A stretch of DNA of 64,000 bases from Pseudarthrobacter sp. NS4 (GTDB lineage: Bacteria > Actinomycetota > Actinomycetes > Actinomycetales > Micrococcaceae), in NCBI RefSeq assembly GCF_024758005.1, contig NZ_CP103288.1:682001-746000 (forward strand), given 5' to 3'. The notes under the pieces were generated by a model that was given only the letters and a program-made list of their open reading frames with translations, made no database searches and was not told the DNA's origin. The position numbers and the translations under genes are program-made. Position 1 is the first letter of the stretch. Each line of letters begins with the position of its first letter. Shown piece by piece: positions 1 through 7,905 of this stretch.

Positions 1-520
1 CTTGTCGTGCAGTTTCTCCGCTAGCTTCATCTTGGCCCTGCCGAGGAACACCGGGGGCGCCGCGGTGAGGATCATGACGGCAATCATCAGCCAACCGAGC
101 CAGATAGTGCTGCCGAAAAGCTGGATGCCTCCAATGGTCGGGTGCTCGGCTTTCAGCAGGCCCAGGCGGACTCCACCAGGAGGTAGCCGCCCATGGCGGT
201 CAGCGCAACGGCAGCCACCAGGTGGGCCACGCCGGTGGACCGGTGATAACCATAGGGGTGGTCCTCCGAGGGAGGCTTTCGGATGATGCGGGTGGCCAGC
301 AGGAAGGAGATGGGCGGCAGGAAGGAGAGCAGGTCCTCGATCCAGGCGGCTTTCATGGCCTGGGATTGCCCAGGACCAGGAACACAAGGGTTGTGGTGAC
401 CGCCAGGAAACCCATAGTGGCCCATTCAAGCCTGGCCGCTTTCCGGAGTGCCTTCTGCTGTTCCTCCGGCAGTTTCGTGTGCCCGAACCGCACTGCATCG
501 CTGCTCTTGATGCCGCTCAC
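1..520 (-). pseudogene. Cation diffusion facilitator (CDF) transporter, 5' part, two frameshifts
   Basis: Three reading frames must be joined to give a CDF-type membrane transporter of divalent metals. The first runs from a GTG at 520 to about 365 and ends in a hydrophobic helix. The second holds an AWIED membrane motif and the CDF-typical HPYGYHR stretch. The third, from about 163 to 1, holds another membrane segment followed by KMKLAEKL. Each junction (near 363-368 and 160-164) is repaired by adding one base, the second within a C run on the plus strand. The 3' end lies outside the window. The GTG overlaps the stop of the upstream lipoprotein gene by four bases (GTGA), so the two are probably translated together. 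It may be a decayed gene or an intact one with two base-calling errors. Confidence 0.7.
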
Positions 521-1023
521 TGTGACTCCTTCACACCCATCAGGAACTTGTCCAGTTCCAAAAGGAAGGCATTCTCGCCATGTGGCACCAGCATGACGTG
601 CTTGTGGAGATCTCCACGCTGGTCACGTGACTCGGCATAGGGCCGGGTGAGCCCGGCGTGGGTTACCCAGGGCGTCTTGTCATCAAGTCCGCCAATCACC
701 AGGTCCAGCCCGCCATGCTTGAGCTCTTCGGCCAGGACCTGTTCCGTCCCCTGTTTCCACTCGATCCCGGCGCCGAGCTGGGCTGCGAAGCGCCTGACCA
801 GGTCCGCATCGGGGCCTTGTACGGCATCATTGTGGACATCATTGCCGCTGCCGGACGCCGTAATCCGGACCCGGTCCGGATGTGGACTGACGCCCACCCG
901 CAAGGTTCCGCCCTGCACCTTCTCGAGGGTTCCTCCGGGATCGGCAGGGAAGGAGGTCCCGCAGCCCGACAGGAACATCATCGCGGCCAACAGCAGTCCG
1001 GCCACCAATCGTTGACCCCGCAT
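517..1023 (-). CDS. Short family-3-type solute-binding lipoprotein
   Basis: A 168-residue secreted lipoprotein. An N-terminal hydrophobic signal ends in the lipobox LSGC with Cys21. The family-3 substrate-binding signature follows (TLRVGVSP, then DADLVRRFAAQLG and LDLVIGGL). Usual family length is about 250-280 residues, so most of the second lobe appears to be missing, and the protein ends in a helix resembling the end of normal members. I chose the ATG at 1023 because an AAGGGAG ribosome-binding site lies just upstream; an in-frame ATG 30 bases earlier has none. The gene overlaps the CDF transporter by four bases, which suggests a joint role, perhaps metal capture or sensing at the membrane. 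The ligand cannot be read from sequence. Confidence 0.7.
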   Translation of the reverse strand: MRGQRLVAGLLLAAMMFLSGCGTSFPADPGGTLEKVQGGTLRVGVSPHPDRVRITASGSGNDVHNDAVQGPDADLVRRFAAQLGAGIEWKQGTEQVLAEELKHGGLDLVIGGLDDKTPWVTHAGLTRPYAESRDQRGDLHKHVMLVPHGENAFLLELDKFLMGVKESQ

Positions 1024-1101
1024 TCCGCCGGCTCCCTTCCACCGATATGACATCCGGTATTGGAAAGCATACTTATTTTTTGTGGCAGGGCGGGCTGTGC
1101 C

Positions 1102-2085
1102 TCAGCGCAGCAACGTGTCCAGCAGGCGTGCCGCCACCCTTGCTGTCCGGCCGTCGATGTCGAATGCCGGGTTCAGTTCCGCGATGTCCAGGTGGAGCAG
1201 CTTCCCGCTCCATGCCACTTGCCTGCAGATGGCACCAATGACCGGCAGTGGCACGCCGTAGCCAGCGGGCGCACTGACTCCCGGGGCCACCGCCGCCGGA
1301 AGCACATCCAGGTCAATGGTCAGGTACAGGATGTCGATGTCTGCCAGGAAAGAGGCCACGAATGCCCGGACACGCTCCGCCTCGCAGTCCTCGTCCAGCA
1401 GGTAGCGGACCCCCAAACGCCCTGCAGTGTCAAAGAGGGCCCGGGTGTTGCTGGCTTCAGAGATACCGACGACGGCGTACCGGAAGTCCCGGCCGGCGGC
1501 TGCTTCGGCCCGGGCCATCTGGAGGAACGGGGTTCCGGAGCTGGGAACCGGCTCGTCCCGGAGGTCAAAGTGGGCATCGAGGTTCAGGACGCCGAGCCGC
1601 AGGCCGTCCTGCACTGCCTGGGAGCCGCTGACTCCCAAATAGCTGGCGTAGGCGGTTTCGTGGCCGCCGCCCAGCACCACGGTCAGGTGTCCGGCGTCGA
1701 GCAGTTCCGTGACGGCGCTGCCCAGGCGTGCCTGGCCAGCTTCGAGCGCTCCGCCGGACACTACGACGTCACCGGCATCTGCGACGGTACGGTCCAGATG
1801 GAATGCCAGGGGGCCCAGGGCTTTTCGCAGGGCAGCAGGTGCGGCAGATGCACCGGTGCGGCCTTTGTTCCGGCGCACCCCTTCATCGCTGGCAAAGCCC
1901 AGCAGGGCAGCGGGTTTGGGTGCGTCCGCAGAGGCAGCAGGGGCGTCTTCCACCGCCTCATCGACTCCCGCGCCAGTGCAGGGGGTGACCGCCTGCCACC
2001 AGCGGCGGTGCTCCGGCCCGTCGCCGTCGAACCTGCCCGTCCAAGCCTGTGGCGGGACATCGACGGCAGGGTTCACGGCAGGCAT
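1102..2085 (-). CDS. hutG: Formimidoylglutamase (arginase/agmatinase family)
   Basis: A 327-residue ureohydrolase. It probably cleaves N-formimino-L-glutamate to glutamate and formamide in histidine degradation. The family's binuclear manganese ligands are visible: GGGHE near residues 139-143, DAHFD near 170-174 and DLD near 258-260. GVRRNKGRTGA near residue 80 is typical of HutG rather than arginase. It stands alone here; hutH, hutU and hutI are not in the window. It is divergent from the antiporter at 2275. Agmatinase or another ureohydrolase activity is the main alternative. Confidence 0.85.
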   Translation of the reverse strand: MPAVNPAVDVPPQAWTGRFDGDGPEHRRWWQAVTPCTGAGVDEAVEDAPAASADAPKPAALLGFASDEGVRRNKGRTGASAAPAALRKALGPLAFHLDRTVADAGDVVVSGGALEAGQARLGSAVTELLDAGHLTVVLGGGHETAYASYLGVSGSQAVQDGLRLGVLNLDAHFDLRDEPVPSSGTPFLQMARAEAAAGRDFRYAVVGISEASNTRALFDTAGRLGVRYLLDEDCEAERVRAFVASFLADIDILYLTIDLDVLPAAVAPGVSAPAGYGVPLPVIGAICRQVAWSGKLLHLDIAELNPAFDIDGRTARVAARLLDTLLR

Positions 2086-2274
2086 GCCTCAAGCTCACCC
2101 TATGCGGGCCGCGAAAACCAGTAACACCGCCGTCGTGATGTCTGGAATCCAAGACGATGGGCAGTGGATATCGGAACCGGCTATTGTGGAGCAATCCCTC
2201 CCCGGGACCCCCACGCCTAACCATGCCTGCCCCAGATGTTCAGGCTCAACGATTCCAGGCCGGAGAGCACCACC

Positions 2275-3579
2275 ATGTTTGAAGCCCCTAGCGTTATGTT
2301 TGCTGCCGCGGGCGCGGCTGTGTTCATCGCCGCTATCCTCCCCAAACTCCTGCGCAACATGCCGTTGTCAATGCCCATGGTTTTCCTTGGCGCAGGGATG
2401 GCAGCCTTTGCCATGATTCCCTCGCTTCCGGACCCGGACCCATTGGCGCACAGCGACTTTGTGGTGCACTTCACGGAAATCTGCGTCATCATCTCCCTCA
2501 TGGGCGCCGGGCTGGCCCTGGACCGGCCCGTGGGCCGTAAGCGTTGGGCCACCACATGGCGGTTGCTGGGCGTTGCCATGCCCCTGTGCATCATTGGCCT
2601 TACCCTGCTGGGGCTGGGATTCCTGGGCCTTGGGCTCGGGGCTGCGCTGCTGGTGGCCTCGAGCCTGGCACCCACGGATCCCGTTCTGGCTTCCGAGGTG
2701 CAGGTGGGTGAGCCGGCAGACCACGATGACGGCGCAGAGAAGGAGGACGAGGTTCGTTTTGGCCTCACTTCCGAAGCCGGCCTCAACGACGGGCTGGCCT
2801 TCCCGTTTGTCTACCTTGCCATTGCAATCAGTGTGGTGGGGTCGTCACCCCTGGCGTGGTTCCCCGAGTGGTTCGGCGTGGACGTTCTTTGGCGGATCAG
2901 TGTCGGCCTGGTGCTGGGCTTCCTCACCGGCAAGTTCCTCGCACGGCTTTTCTTCTCTGCCCGGGTGGAAAGCCTGCGGTTGTCCAACCACTCGGAGGGC
3001 TTCGTAGCACTTGCGGCGACGTTCCTTGCCTACGGTGTCACCGAAATGGTCGAAGGCTACGGCTTCATTGCTGTATTTGTCTGCGCCGTGACCATCCGCG
3101 CCGCTGAGCACACGCACGGTTACCACCGCGTCCTGCACTCCTACGTGGAGCAGGTGGAACGGCTCCTGACGGTAGTAGTCCTGGTCTTGCTGGGCGGCGC
3201 CATCGCCCGCGGGCTGCTTGAAGGAATCGGCTGGACCGAGGTGCTCGTTGCGTTGGCGTTCCTGCTGGTGATCAGGCCGCTGGCAGCGTGGGTGGGCCTG
3301 CTGGGCGGCAAGACCGGCCCACGCGAGCGTATTGCCTTGTCATTCTTCGGGATCCGGGGGATCGGCTCCCTCTACTACCTTTCCTATGGGCTGGGGAAGG
3401 GCCAGTTCGGGGGCGAGGCGGAGTCGCTGTGGGCGATCGTGGGGTTGGTGGTGGCCCTGTCCATCGTGATCCATGGCGCCACCACCTCGCCGCTGATGAA
3501 CCGGCTGGACAAGCTGCGCGAAAAGAAGGCCCTGGCAGTTGCCGGAGACGAAGGCCTCGCCCCCAATACGCCCGTGTAG
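2275..3579 (+). CDS. CPA1-type cation:proton antiporter
   Basis: A 434-residue polytopic membrane protein of the Na+/H+ exchanger (NhaP/CPA1) type, probably exchanging Na+ or K+ for protons. It has about 12 hydrophobic segments. LVASSLAPTDPVLASEV near residue 135 and SEAGLNDGLAFPFVYLA near residue 170 are the membrane motifs with the transport aspartates of this family; GIRGIGSLYYL lies near the C-terminus. The start at 2275 is chosen because CGGAGAG lies seven bases upstream; an in-frame ATG at 2236 has no such site. It is transcribed alone, convergent with the NCS2 permease. Confidence 0.88.
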   Translation: MFEAPSVMFAAAGAAVFIAAILPKLLRNMPLSMPMVFLGAGMAAFAMIPSLPDPDPLAHSDFVVHFTEICVIISLMGAGLALDRPVGRKRWATTWRLLGVAMPLCIIGLTLLGLGFLGLGLGAALLVASSLAPTDPVLASEVQVGEPADHDDGAEKEDEVRFGLTSEAGLNDGLAFPFVYLAIAISVVGSSPLAWFPEWFGVDVLWRISVGLVLGFLTGKFLARLFFSARVESLRLSNHSEGFVALAATFLAYGVTEMVEGYGFIAVFVCAVTIRAAEHTHGYHRVLHSYVEQVERLLTVVVLVLLGGAIARGLLEGIGWTEVLVALAFLLVIRPLAAWVGLLGGKTGPRERIALSFFGIRGIGSLYYLSYGLGKGQFGGEAESLWAIVGLVVALSIVIHGATTSPLMNRLDKLREKKALAVAGDEGLAPNTPV

Positions 3580-3593
3580 TGCGGGAAGCCCGG

Positions 3594-5033
3594 CTACATT
3601 CCCAGGGCTGCTTCGATGGGCCCCACAGCGAAGAACAGCAGGAATGCCCCGGCTACCGCCCACATCAGCGGGTGGATGTCCTTCACCCGGCCCTGGACGG
3701 TGCGGATCAGGACGAACGCGATGAAGCCGGCACCCAGGCCGTTGGCGATCGAGTAGGTAAAGGGCATCAAAGTGAAGGTGAGGAAGGCCGGGATGGCGAT
3801 GCCCCAGTCCTGCCAGTCGATCTTCCCCACCTGGGACACCATCATGAAGCCCACCACCACCAGCGCCGGCGCAACGGCTTCGAACGGGACCAGGTTGATC
3901 AGCGGGGTGAAGAACATGGCCACCAGGAACAGCAGGCCGGTGACAATCGAGGCGATGCCGGTCCGGGCGCCTTCGCCGATGCCGGCACCGGCTTCAACGT
4001 AGATCTGGTTGGAGGACACGGACGCTCCGCCGCCTGCGATCGCGCCCAGCGCATCCACCTGGAGGACGCGGTCGACGTCGGGAATGTTTCCGTGCTCGTC
4101 CACCGTGCCCGCTTCGTTCGCCAGGCCCACCATGGTGCCCATCGCGTCGAAGAAGATGCTGAGCAGGATGACGAAGGCCAGCAGGGTGGCGGCCACGACG
4201 CCCAGGTGCTCGAACGCGCCGAACGGGTTTGCCTTGCCGATCAGGGAGAGATCCGGGGCAGCCCATTCGGTGAAAGTCGGGGCCACCAGGGACCAGCCCT
4301 GGGGATTAAACGTTTCGCCGTCGATGCTGGGGCCGATGCGCAGTGTCATTTCCAGAATCACGGAAATGATGGTTGAGGTAATGATGCCGATCAGGATGGC
4401 ACCCTTGACCCGGCGCACCACCAGGGCAATGGTGAGGACCAGGCCGAAGACGAACACCGCCGTCGGCCAGCCCAGGAGCTTGCCGTCAAAACCAAGGCCC
4501 ACCGGAACAGTGGTTCCGGCGACGTCGGGTATGCGCCTGACGAAGCCGGCGTTGACCAGCCCGATCAGCGCGATAAACAGGCCGATGCCCACCACGATCG
4601 CCGTCTTAAGCCCGTCCGGAACCGCTTTGAATACGGCTGTGCGGAACCCGGTGAGGACCAGGATCAGCATGGTGATGCCGGACAGGACCACCAGGCCCAT
4701 CATGTCCGGCCAGGTCAGTCCAGGGTTGGTGGCAACGGTCACCGCCACGAATGCGTTGACGCCCAGGCCCGTTGCCAGTGCGAAGGGATGCTTGGCCCAC
4801 GCGCCCATCAGGATGGTCAGGATGCCCGCCACGAAGGCCGTCACCGCGGCAACTGCCGTGAACCCCAGGGTGGCGCCGCTCGAGTCCGGGCCGGAGAGGA
4901 TCAGGGGGTTCAGCACCACGATGTAGCTCATGGCGAAGAAGGTGGCGAAACCGCCGCGGATCTCGCGGGAGAGGTTTGAGCCGCGCTCGGTAATCATGAA
5001 ATACCGGTCCAGGGCAGAGCCTTGCTTAAGCAT
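3594..5033 (-). CDS. NCS2 family purine (hypoxanthine/guanine/adenine) permease
   Basis: A 479-residue permease of the AzgA-like branch of nucleobase:cation symporters. It begins with a soluble stretch containing REIRGGFATFFAMSYIVVLNP, typical of AzgA/PbuG proteins, followed by 12-14 membrane segments. Other family motifs are GLGVNAFVA and a FFDAMGTMVGL segment carrying the conserved acidic residue. GGAG lies about five bases upstream of the ATG. It is a single gene between two differently oriented neighbours. I see no purine riboswitch in the short leader. Substrate preference among purines is inferred from family only. Confidence 0.88.
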   Translation of the reverse strand: MLKQGSALDRYFMITERGSNLSREIRGGFATFFAMSYIVVLNPLILSGPDSSGATLGFTAVAAVTAFVAGILTILMGAWAKHPFALATGLGVNAFVAVTVATNPGLTWPDMMGLVVLSGITMLILVLTGFRTAVFKAVPDGLKTAIVVGIGLFIALIGLVNAGFVRRIPDVAGTTVPVGLGFDGKLLGWPTAVFVFGLVLTIALVVRRVKGAILIGIITSTIISVILEMTLRIGPSIDGETFNPQGWSLVAPTFTEWAAPDLSLIGKANPFGAFEHLGVVAATLLAFVILLSIFFDAMGTMVGLANEAGTVDEHGNIPDVDRVLQVDALGAIAGGGASVSSNQIYVEAGAGIGEGARTGIASIVTGLLFLVAMFFTPLINLVPFEAVAPALVVVGFMMVSQVGKIDWQDWGIAIPAFLTFTLMPFTYSIANGLGAGFIAFVLIRTVQGRVKDIHPLMWAVAGAFLLFFAVGPIEAALGM

Positions 5034-5144
5034 TAGTCCTCCGGGGAAGTCTGTGGGGATAACTGCATCCTATGGGGGCGGCGGTTGGGCGGCCGCCAAA
5101 TTCCCCTAGTCTGTAAGGAAGCCAACACAAGGAGCAGTCCACGC

Positions 5145-5762
5145 ATGCGTCCCATCCGCCGCCACTTGCTGAGCCTCCTGCTCGGTTCCTTCGTTTTCGC
5201 CGGAGCTTCGCTGGGCCTTGCGGGCCCTGCCGCCGCCCACGACGCCGCCGAATCCAGCAGCCCTGCCCAGGGTGCGTCCGTGCCCACCCCGCCGGAGCAG
5301 GTTTCGGTGACGTTCAACAACAATCCGCTCGGCCTTGGCGCTTCCATCTCTGTGAAGGACGCCTCCGGCACGGAATGGGCCGAGGGGCCGGTGGAAATTA
5401 TCGACAACGTCGCGTCACAGAAGCTGCGCGCGGGAGGCCCGGCCGGTGAATACACTGTGTCGTGGCGGGTGGTCAGCGCTGACTCGCATCCCATCGAGGG
5501 CACCTTCGGGTTCACCGCAACGGGCGCCGCGGAGGGGACCGCCCAGGCAACGGGCCCGACGGCGGCCGCGACAGTTCCGGGCATCGGCACCGCTGAACCG
5601 GGGGTAACGGCGGAGCCGGCCGTACCTGTGAACGCGGAGGAGCCGTTCCAGTGGAGCATTGTGATCTTCGCGGCAGTGGCCCTGGGCCTGCTCGCTACAC
5701 TGGCCATCCTGGCGAGGCGCCGGCTGTCCGACGGCGGCGGGGAGCCGGCGGACGGGGAGTAG
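5145..5762 (+). CDS. copC: CopC/YobA-type copper-binding exported protein
   Basis: A 205-residue exported protein. A signal peptide ends in GPAAAH, so the mature protein probably starts with His, the usual copper ligand of CopC. A CopC beta-sandwich domain follows (SSPAQGASV, VSVTFNNNP, then SWRVVSADSHPIEGTF), an Ala/Pro/Thr-rich linker, and a C-terminal membrane helix near residues 172-192 with a basic tail. This is the usual membrane-anchored Gram-positive layout. The start at 5145 follows AAGGAG. No copD partner is adjacent. It converges with the flavoprotein gene, leaving a five-base gap. Confidence 0.85.
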   Translation: MRPIRRHLLSLLLGSFVFAGASLGLAGPAAAHDAAESSSPAQGASVPTPPEQVSVTFNNNPLGLGASISVKDASGTEWAEGPVEIIDNVASQKLRAGGPAGEYTVSWRVVSADSHPIEGTFGFTATGAAEGTAQATGPTAAATVPGIGTAEPGVTAEPAVPVNAEEPFQWSIVIFAAVALGLLATLAILARRRLSDGGGEPADGE

Positions 5763-5767
5763 CAGTA

Positions 5768-6403
5768 CTAGCAGGACAGCATCGCAAAGCTCCCCGTTGC
5801 GGGGGAGGGCCCGGTGTCCGGGTGGACTTTGGTGGAGATCGCTTGCCCGACTGTCTTGGCCTGGCGCAGGACTTCCTTGGGCGAGGGCGTGATGAGCTCG
5901 CCGACGCCCACCAGGTAGATGCCGATGGCACGCATGGCGGCAGTCAGGTTCCGCCCGACGGTGATGCCGAAGTCATTGATCATCCGCCGGAGCTGGCTGT
6001 GGGCACACCGGGTCAGGACAATATGGTCTGCCACCAGGATGCCGGTAGGGGTATGGACTTCCCACTGCGGTGCGGCAGCGCCGGCGGCGGAGGGCCCCAC
6101 CATGGTCAGCTGGACGGCGCGCGTGGTGTTCCGCACGTCCACGTGGTGGCTGGCGGCGTAATTGCGCAGGTGCCGCAGGATCTCGTTCCGTTCACGGAGG
6201 GTGGCGGAGTCCGCCGCATCGCAGCGCTGCAGTGAAGCCGTGTTCGCTGGTTGGGCCGCGCCCAAAATGTCGAGCCCGTCCACCACGATGGAGTCGATGC
6301 CGCGGCGGCGCAGTTCGGCGGCCACGGCCAGGCCGGAAAGGCCCGTGCCAATGATCACGGTGGTGGTCTGTTCGGTCCCGGCACTCCCAGGCATGCTTGA
6401 CAC
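5768..6403 (-). CDS. Short NAD(P)/FAD-binding Rossmann protein
   Basis: A 211-residue protein with an N-terminal dinucleotide-binding fold: VIIGTGLSGLAVAAELRRRG with the GxGxxG pattern, and an acidic end of the second strand (IVVDG). Flavin monooxygenases of this type are usually twice as long, so it carries little more than the first FAD-binding half. A large catalytic domain is not recognisable. The GTG at 6403 is preferred because AAGGAGGG lies eight bases upstream; the ATG at 6394 would be 17 bases from it. Function is unknown; a small oxidoreductase or a degenerate monooxygenase is possible. Confidence 0.6.
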   Translation of the reverse strand: MSSMPGSAGTEQTTTVIIGTGLSGLAVAAELRRRGIDSIVVDGLDILGAAQPANTASLQRCDAADSATLRERNEILRHLRNYAASHHVDVRNTTRAVQLTMVGPSAAGAAAPQWEVHTPTGILVADHIVLTRCAHSQLRRMINDFGITVGRNLTAAMRAIGIYLVGVGELITPSPKEVLRQAKTVGQAISTKVHPDTGPSPATGSFAMLSC

Positions 6404-6828
6404 TACAGTTTCCCTCCTTCGAAGTTTCGGCAGGTGCCGGCATCCTCGCCGGCGCGCGTTCCGTTTCCCCCAAAGTCCGGTCGCAGCACGTTGGCGGCAG
6501 CCCCTGACAGGAAATGGCAGGAGGCGTCCCGGACCAACAATGTCCTGAAGACTACAGAACATTTCCGGTCAGGGATAGCCCAAAACGCAAACATTCTCCT
6601 GCAGGTGAACGCGCTTTCCGGGGCGCTGTTCAAACTCTGTGGAAAGCTTGTGGATAACGCGTGGAACCGGGCCCTGAACAGGCTTGCTAAGGCGCCGCGG
6701 ACGGAGAATAGTGAGAAACGGAGGCGGTTTTTTCTCCAGCGGCCGCTGCTGCTGACCGGGTGCAGGGGGAACGCTCCGTGTCTGGCAGAATAGCCGCAAC
6801 ATCAGGCAGTAGCGCAAGGAGGCGGCCC
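6404..6828. other. 425-base divergent intergenic region
   Basis: No convincing gene is visible. The region separates the flavoprotein (minus) from the universal stress protein (plus) and must carry both promoters. TTGTGGATAA at 6648-6657 is the exact complement of a consensus DnaA box (TTATCCACA), and a weaker CTGTGGAAAG lies just before it. The 3' end is GC-rich and carries the AAGGAGG of the stress gene. Confidence 0.5.
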
Positions 6829-7872
6829 ATGGGCGCAGGAGAGTTGCATCCGGACCCGGACCCGGAGCGGGACGGTGGTGGCACTTCTGCCGCGCCCGAT
6901 GGGATCGTTGTGGGCGTTGATGGTTCGGACCATGGCCAGTGCGCCCTCGTGTGGGCAGCCCGCGAGGCGCAGCGCCGGCGTCGACCGCTGCACATCGTCA
7001 CTGCTTACTCGGTGCCCATCTTCGCTGCGTCGGGGCTGGACGGCGGCTACGCCACCGTGGACGACTCCGTCATCCGCGAGGGGGCCGAGGCCATCGTGAA
7101 GCAGGCCCTTGAAAAAGTTGCTTCCTACGATATCGAGGTCAGCTCCTCGGTGGAAAACGGGGACGCTTCCGGCGTACTGCTTGAGATGTCTGAAACCGCG
7201 GAGCTCCTGGTGTTCGGTACCCGGGGCCGGGGCGGTTTTGTCGGCCGGCTTCTTGGCTCGGTCAGCAGCGCCCTGCCCGCGCACGCCAAATGCCCCACGG
7301 TGACAGTGCCGCTGATCTGTTCGGACCGGCTGGGCGAAACCACCGAGGACAGGCGCATTAAGGCCGAACAGGCCAAGACCGGGCACCAGCGCGTGGAAAA
7401 CGTGGTGGTGGTAGGCGTGGATGGATCGGAACAGGCCCGCGTTGCCGTCCTGGAGGCTGCGGACCAGGCCGAACGGCTGGGTGCCACCTTGCGTGTAGTG
7501 TGCGCAGTGCCCCAATACAGCGGCTCACTGGCCTGGGTGCCCGCTCCCATGGACCGCAAGGCGCTCTTTGCGGATATCCAGGTGACCCTGGATGCCGGGA
7601 TGGCCTGGCTGCGGAGCCACTACCCGACCCTTCCCGCGGAATCGCAGTTGCGGGACGGGTCGCCAGTGGACGTGCTGGTTGAGGAAAGCCGGCACGTGGA
7701 ACTTATCGTTGTGGGCACCCGCGGCCGCGGCGGGTTTACCGGCATGCTTCTGGGTTCGACGTCCGACGGCGTGCTGCACCACGCCAAGGGCCCCGTCATG
7801 GTGGTCCCGGACCGTGAGGATCCCCGCCTGGCAGATCGTGCCCGGTTCGGACCGGTCCTCGGCGCCGCCTGA
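6829..7872 (+). CDS. Tandem-domain universal stress protein
   Basis: A 347-residue cytoplasmic protein with two UspA domains. The first begins at GIVVGVDGSDHGQCALVWA near residue 25 and ends with a nucleotide-binding type GTRGRGGFVGRLLGSVS. The second begins at NVVVVGVDGSEQARVAVLEA near residue 190 and ends with GTRGRGGFTGMLLGSTS. The G-2x-G-9x-G-S/T patterns suggest ATP binding. ATG 6829 sits seven bases after AAGGAGG; the reading frame is open further upstream. The next gene starts 33 bases after the stop, so they are likely co-transcribed, linking stress survival to a PEP-utilising enzyme. Confidence 0.9.
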   Translation: MGAGELHPDPDPERDGGGTSAAPDGIVVGVDGSDHGQCALVWAAREAQRRRRPLHIVTAYSVPIFAASGLDGGYATVDDSVIREGAEAIVKQALEKVASYDIEVSSSVENGDASGVLLEMSETAELLVFGTRGRGGFVGRLLGSVSSALPAHAKCPTVTVPLICSDRLGETTEDRRIKAEQAKTGHQRVENVVVVGVDGSEQARVAVLEAADQAERLGATLRVVCAVPQYSGSLAWVPAPMDRKALFADIQVTLDAGMAWLRSHYPTLPAESQLRDGSPVDVLVEESRHVELIVVGTRGRGGFTGMLLGSTSDGVLHHAKGPVMVVPDREDPRLADRARFGPVLGAA

Positions 7873-7905
7873 TCCGCTGAAGCCCCGGCCAGGGAAGGCG
7901 CAGAC

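Noticed and set aside
2236..2274. Longer antiporter N-terminus from ATG 2236
   Set aside because: No ribosome site and polar residues before the first helix; ATG 2275 has CGGAGAG at the right distance.
3288..4376. Long plus-strand frame opposite the antiporter end and purine permease
   Set aside because: Composition is Gly/His/Gln/Asp-rich shadow coding with no motif; both real genes here have full family signatures.
6520..6545. DosR-type palindrome before the stress gene
   Set aside because: GGAC and GTCC are seven bases apart, whereas the dormancy box has four; flanking bases do not match.
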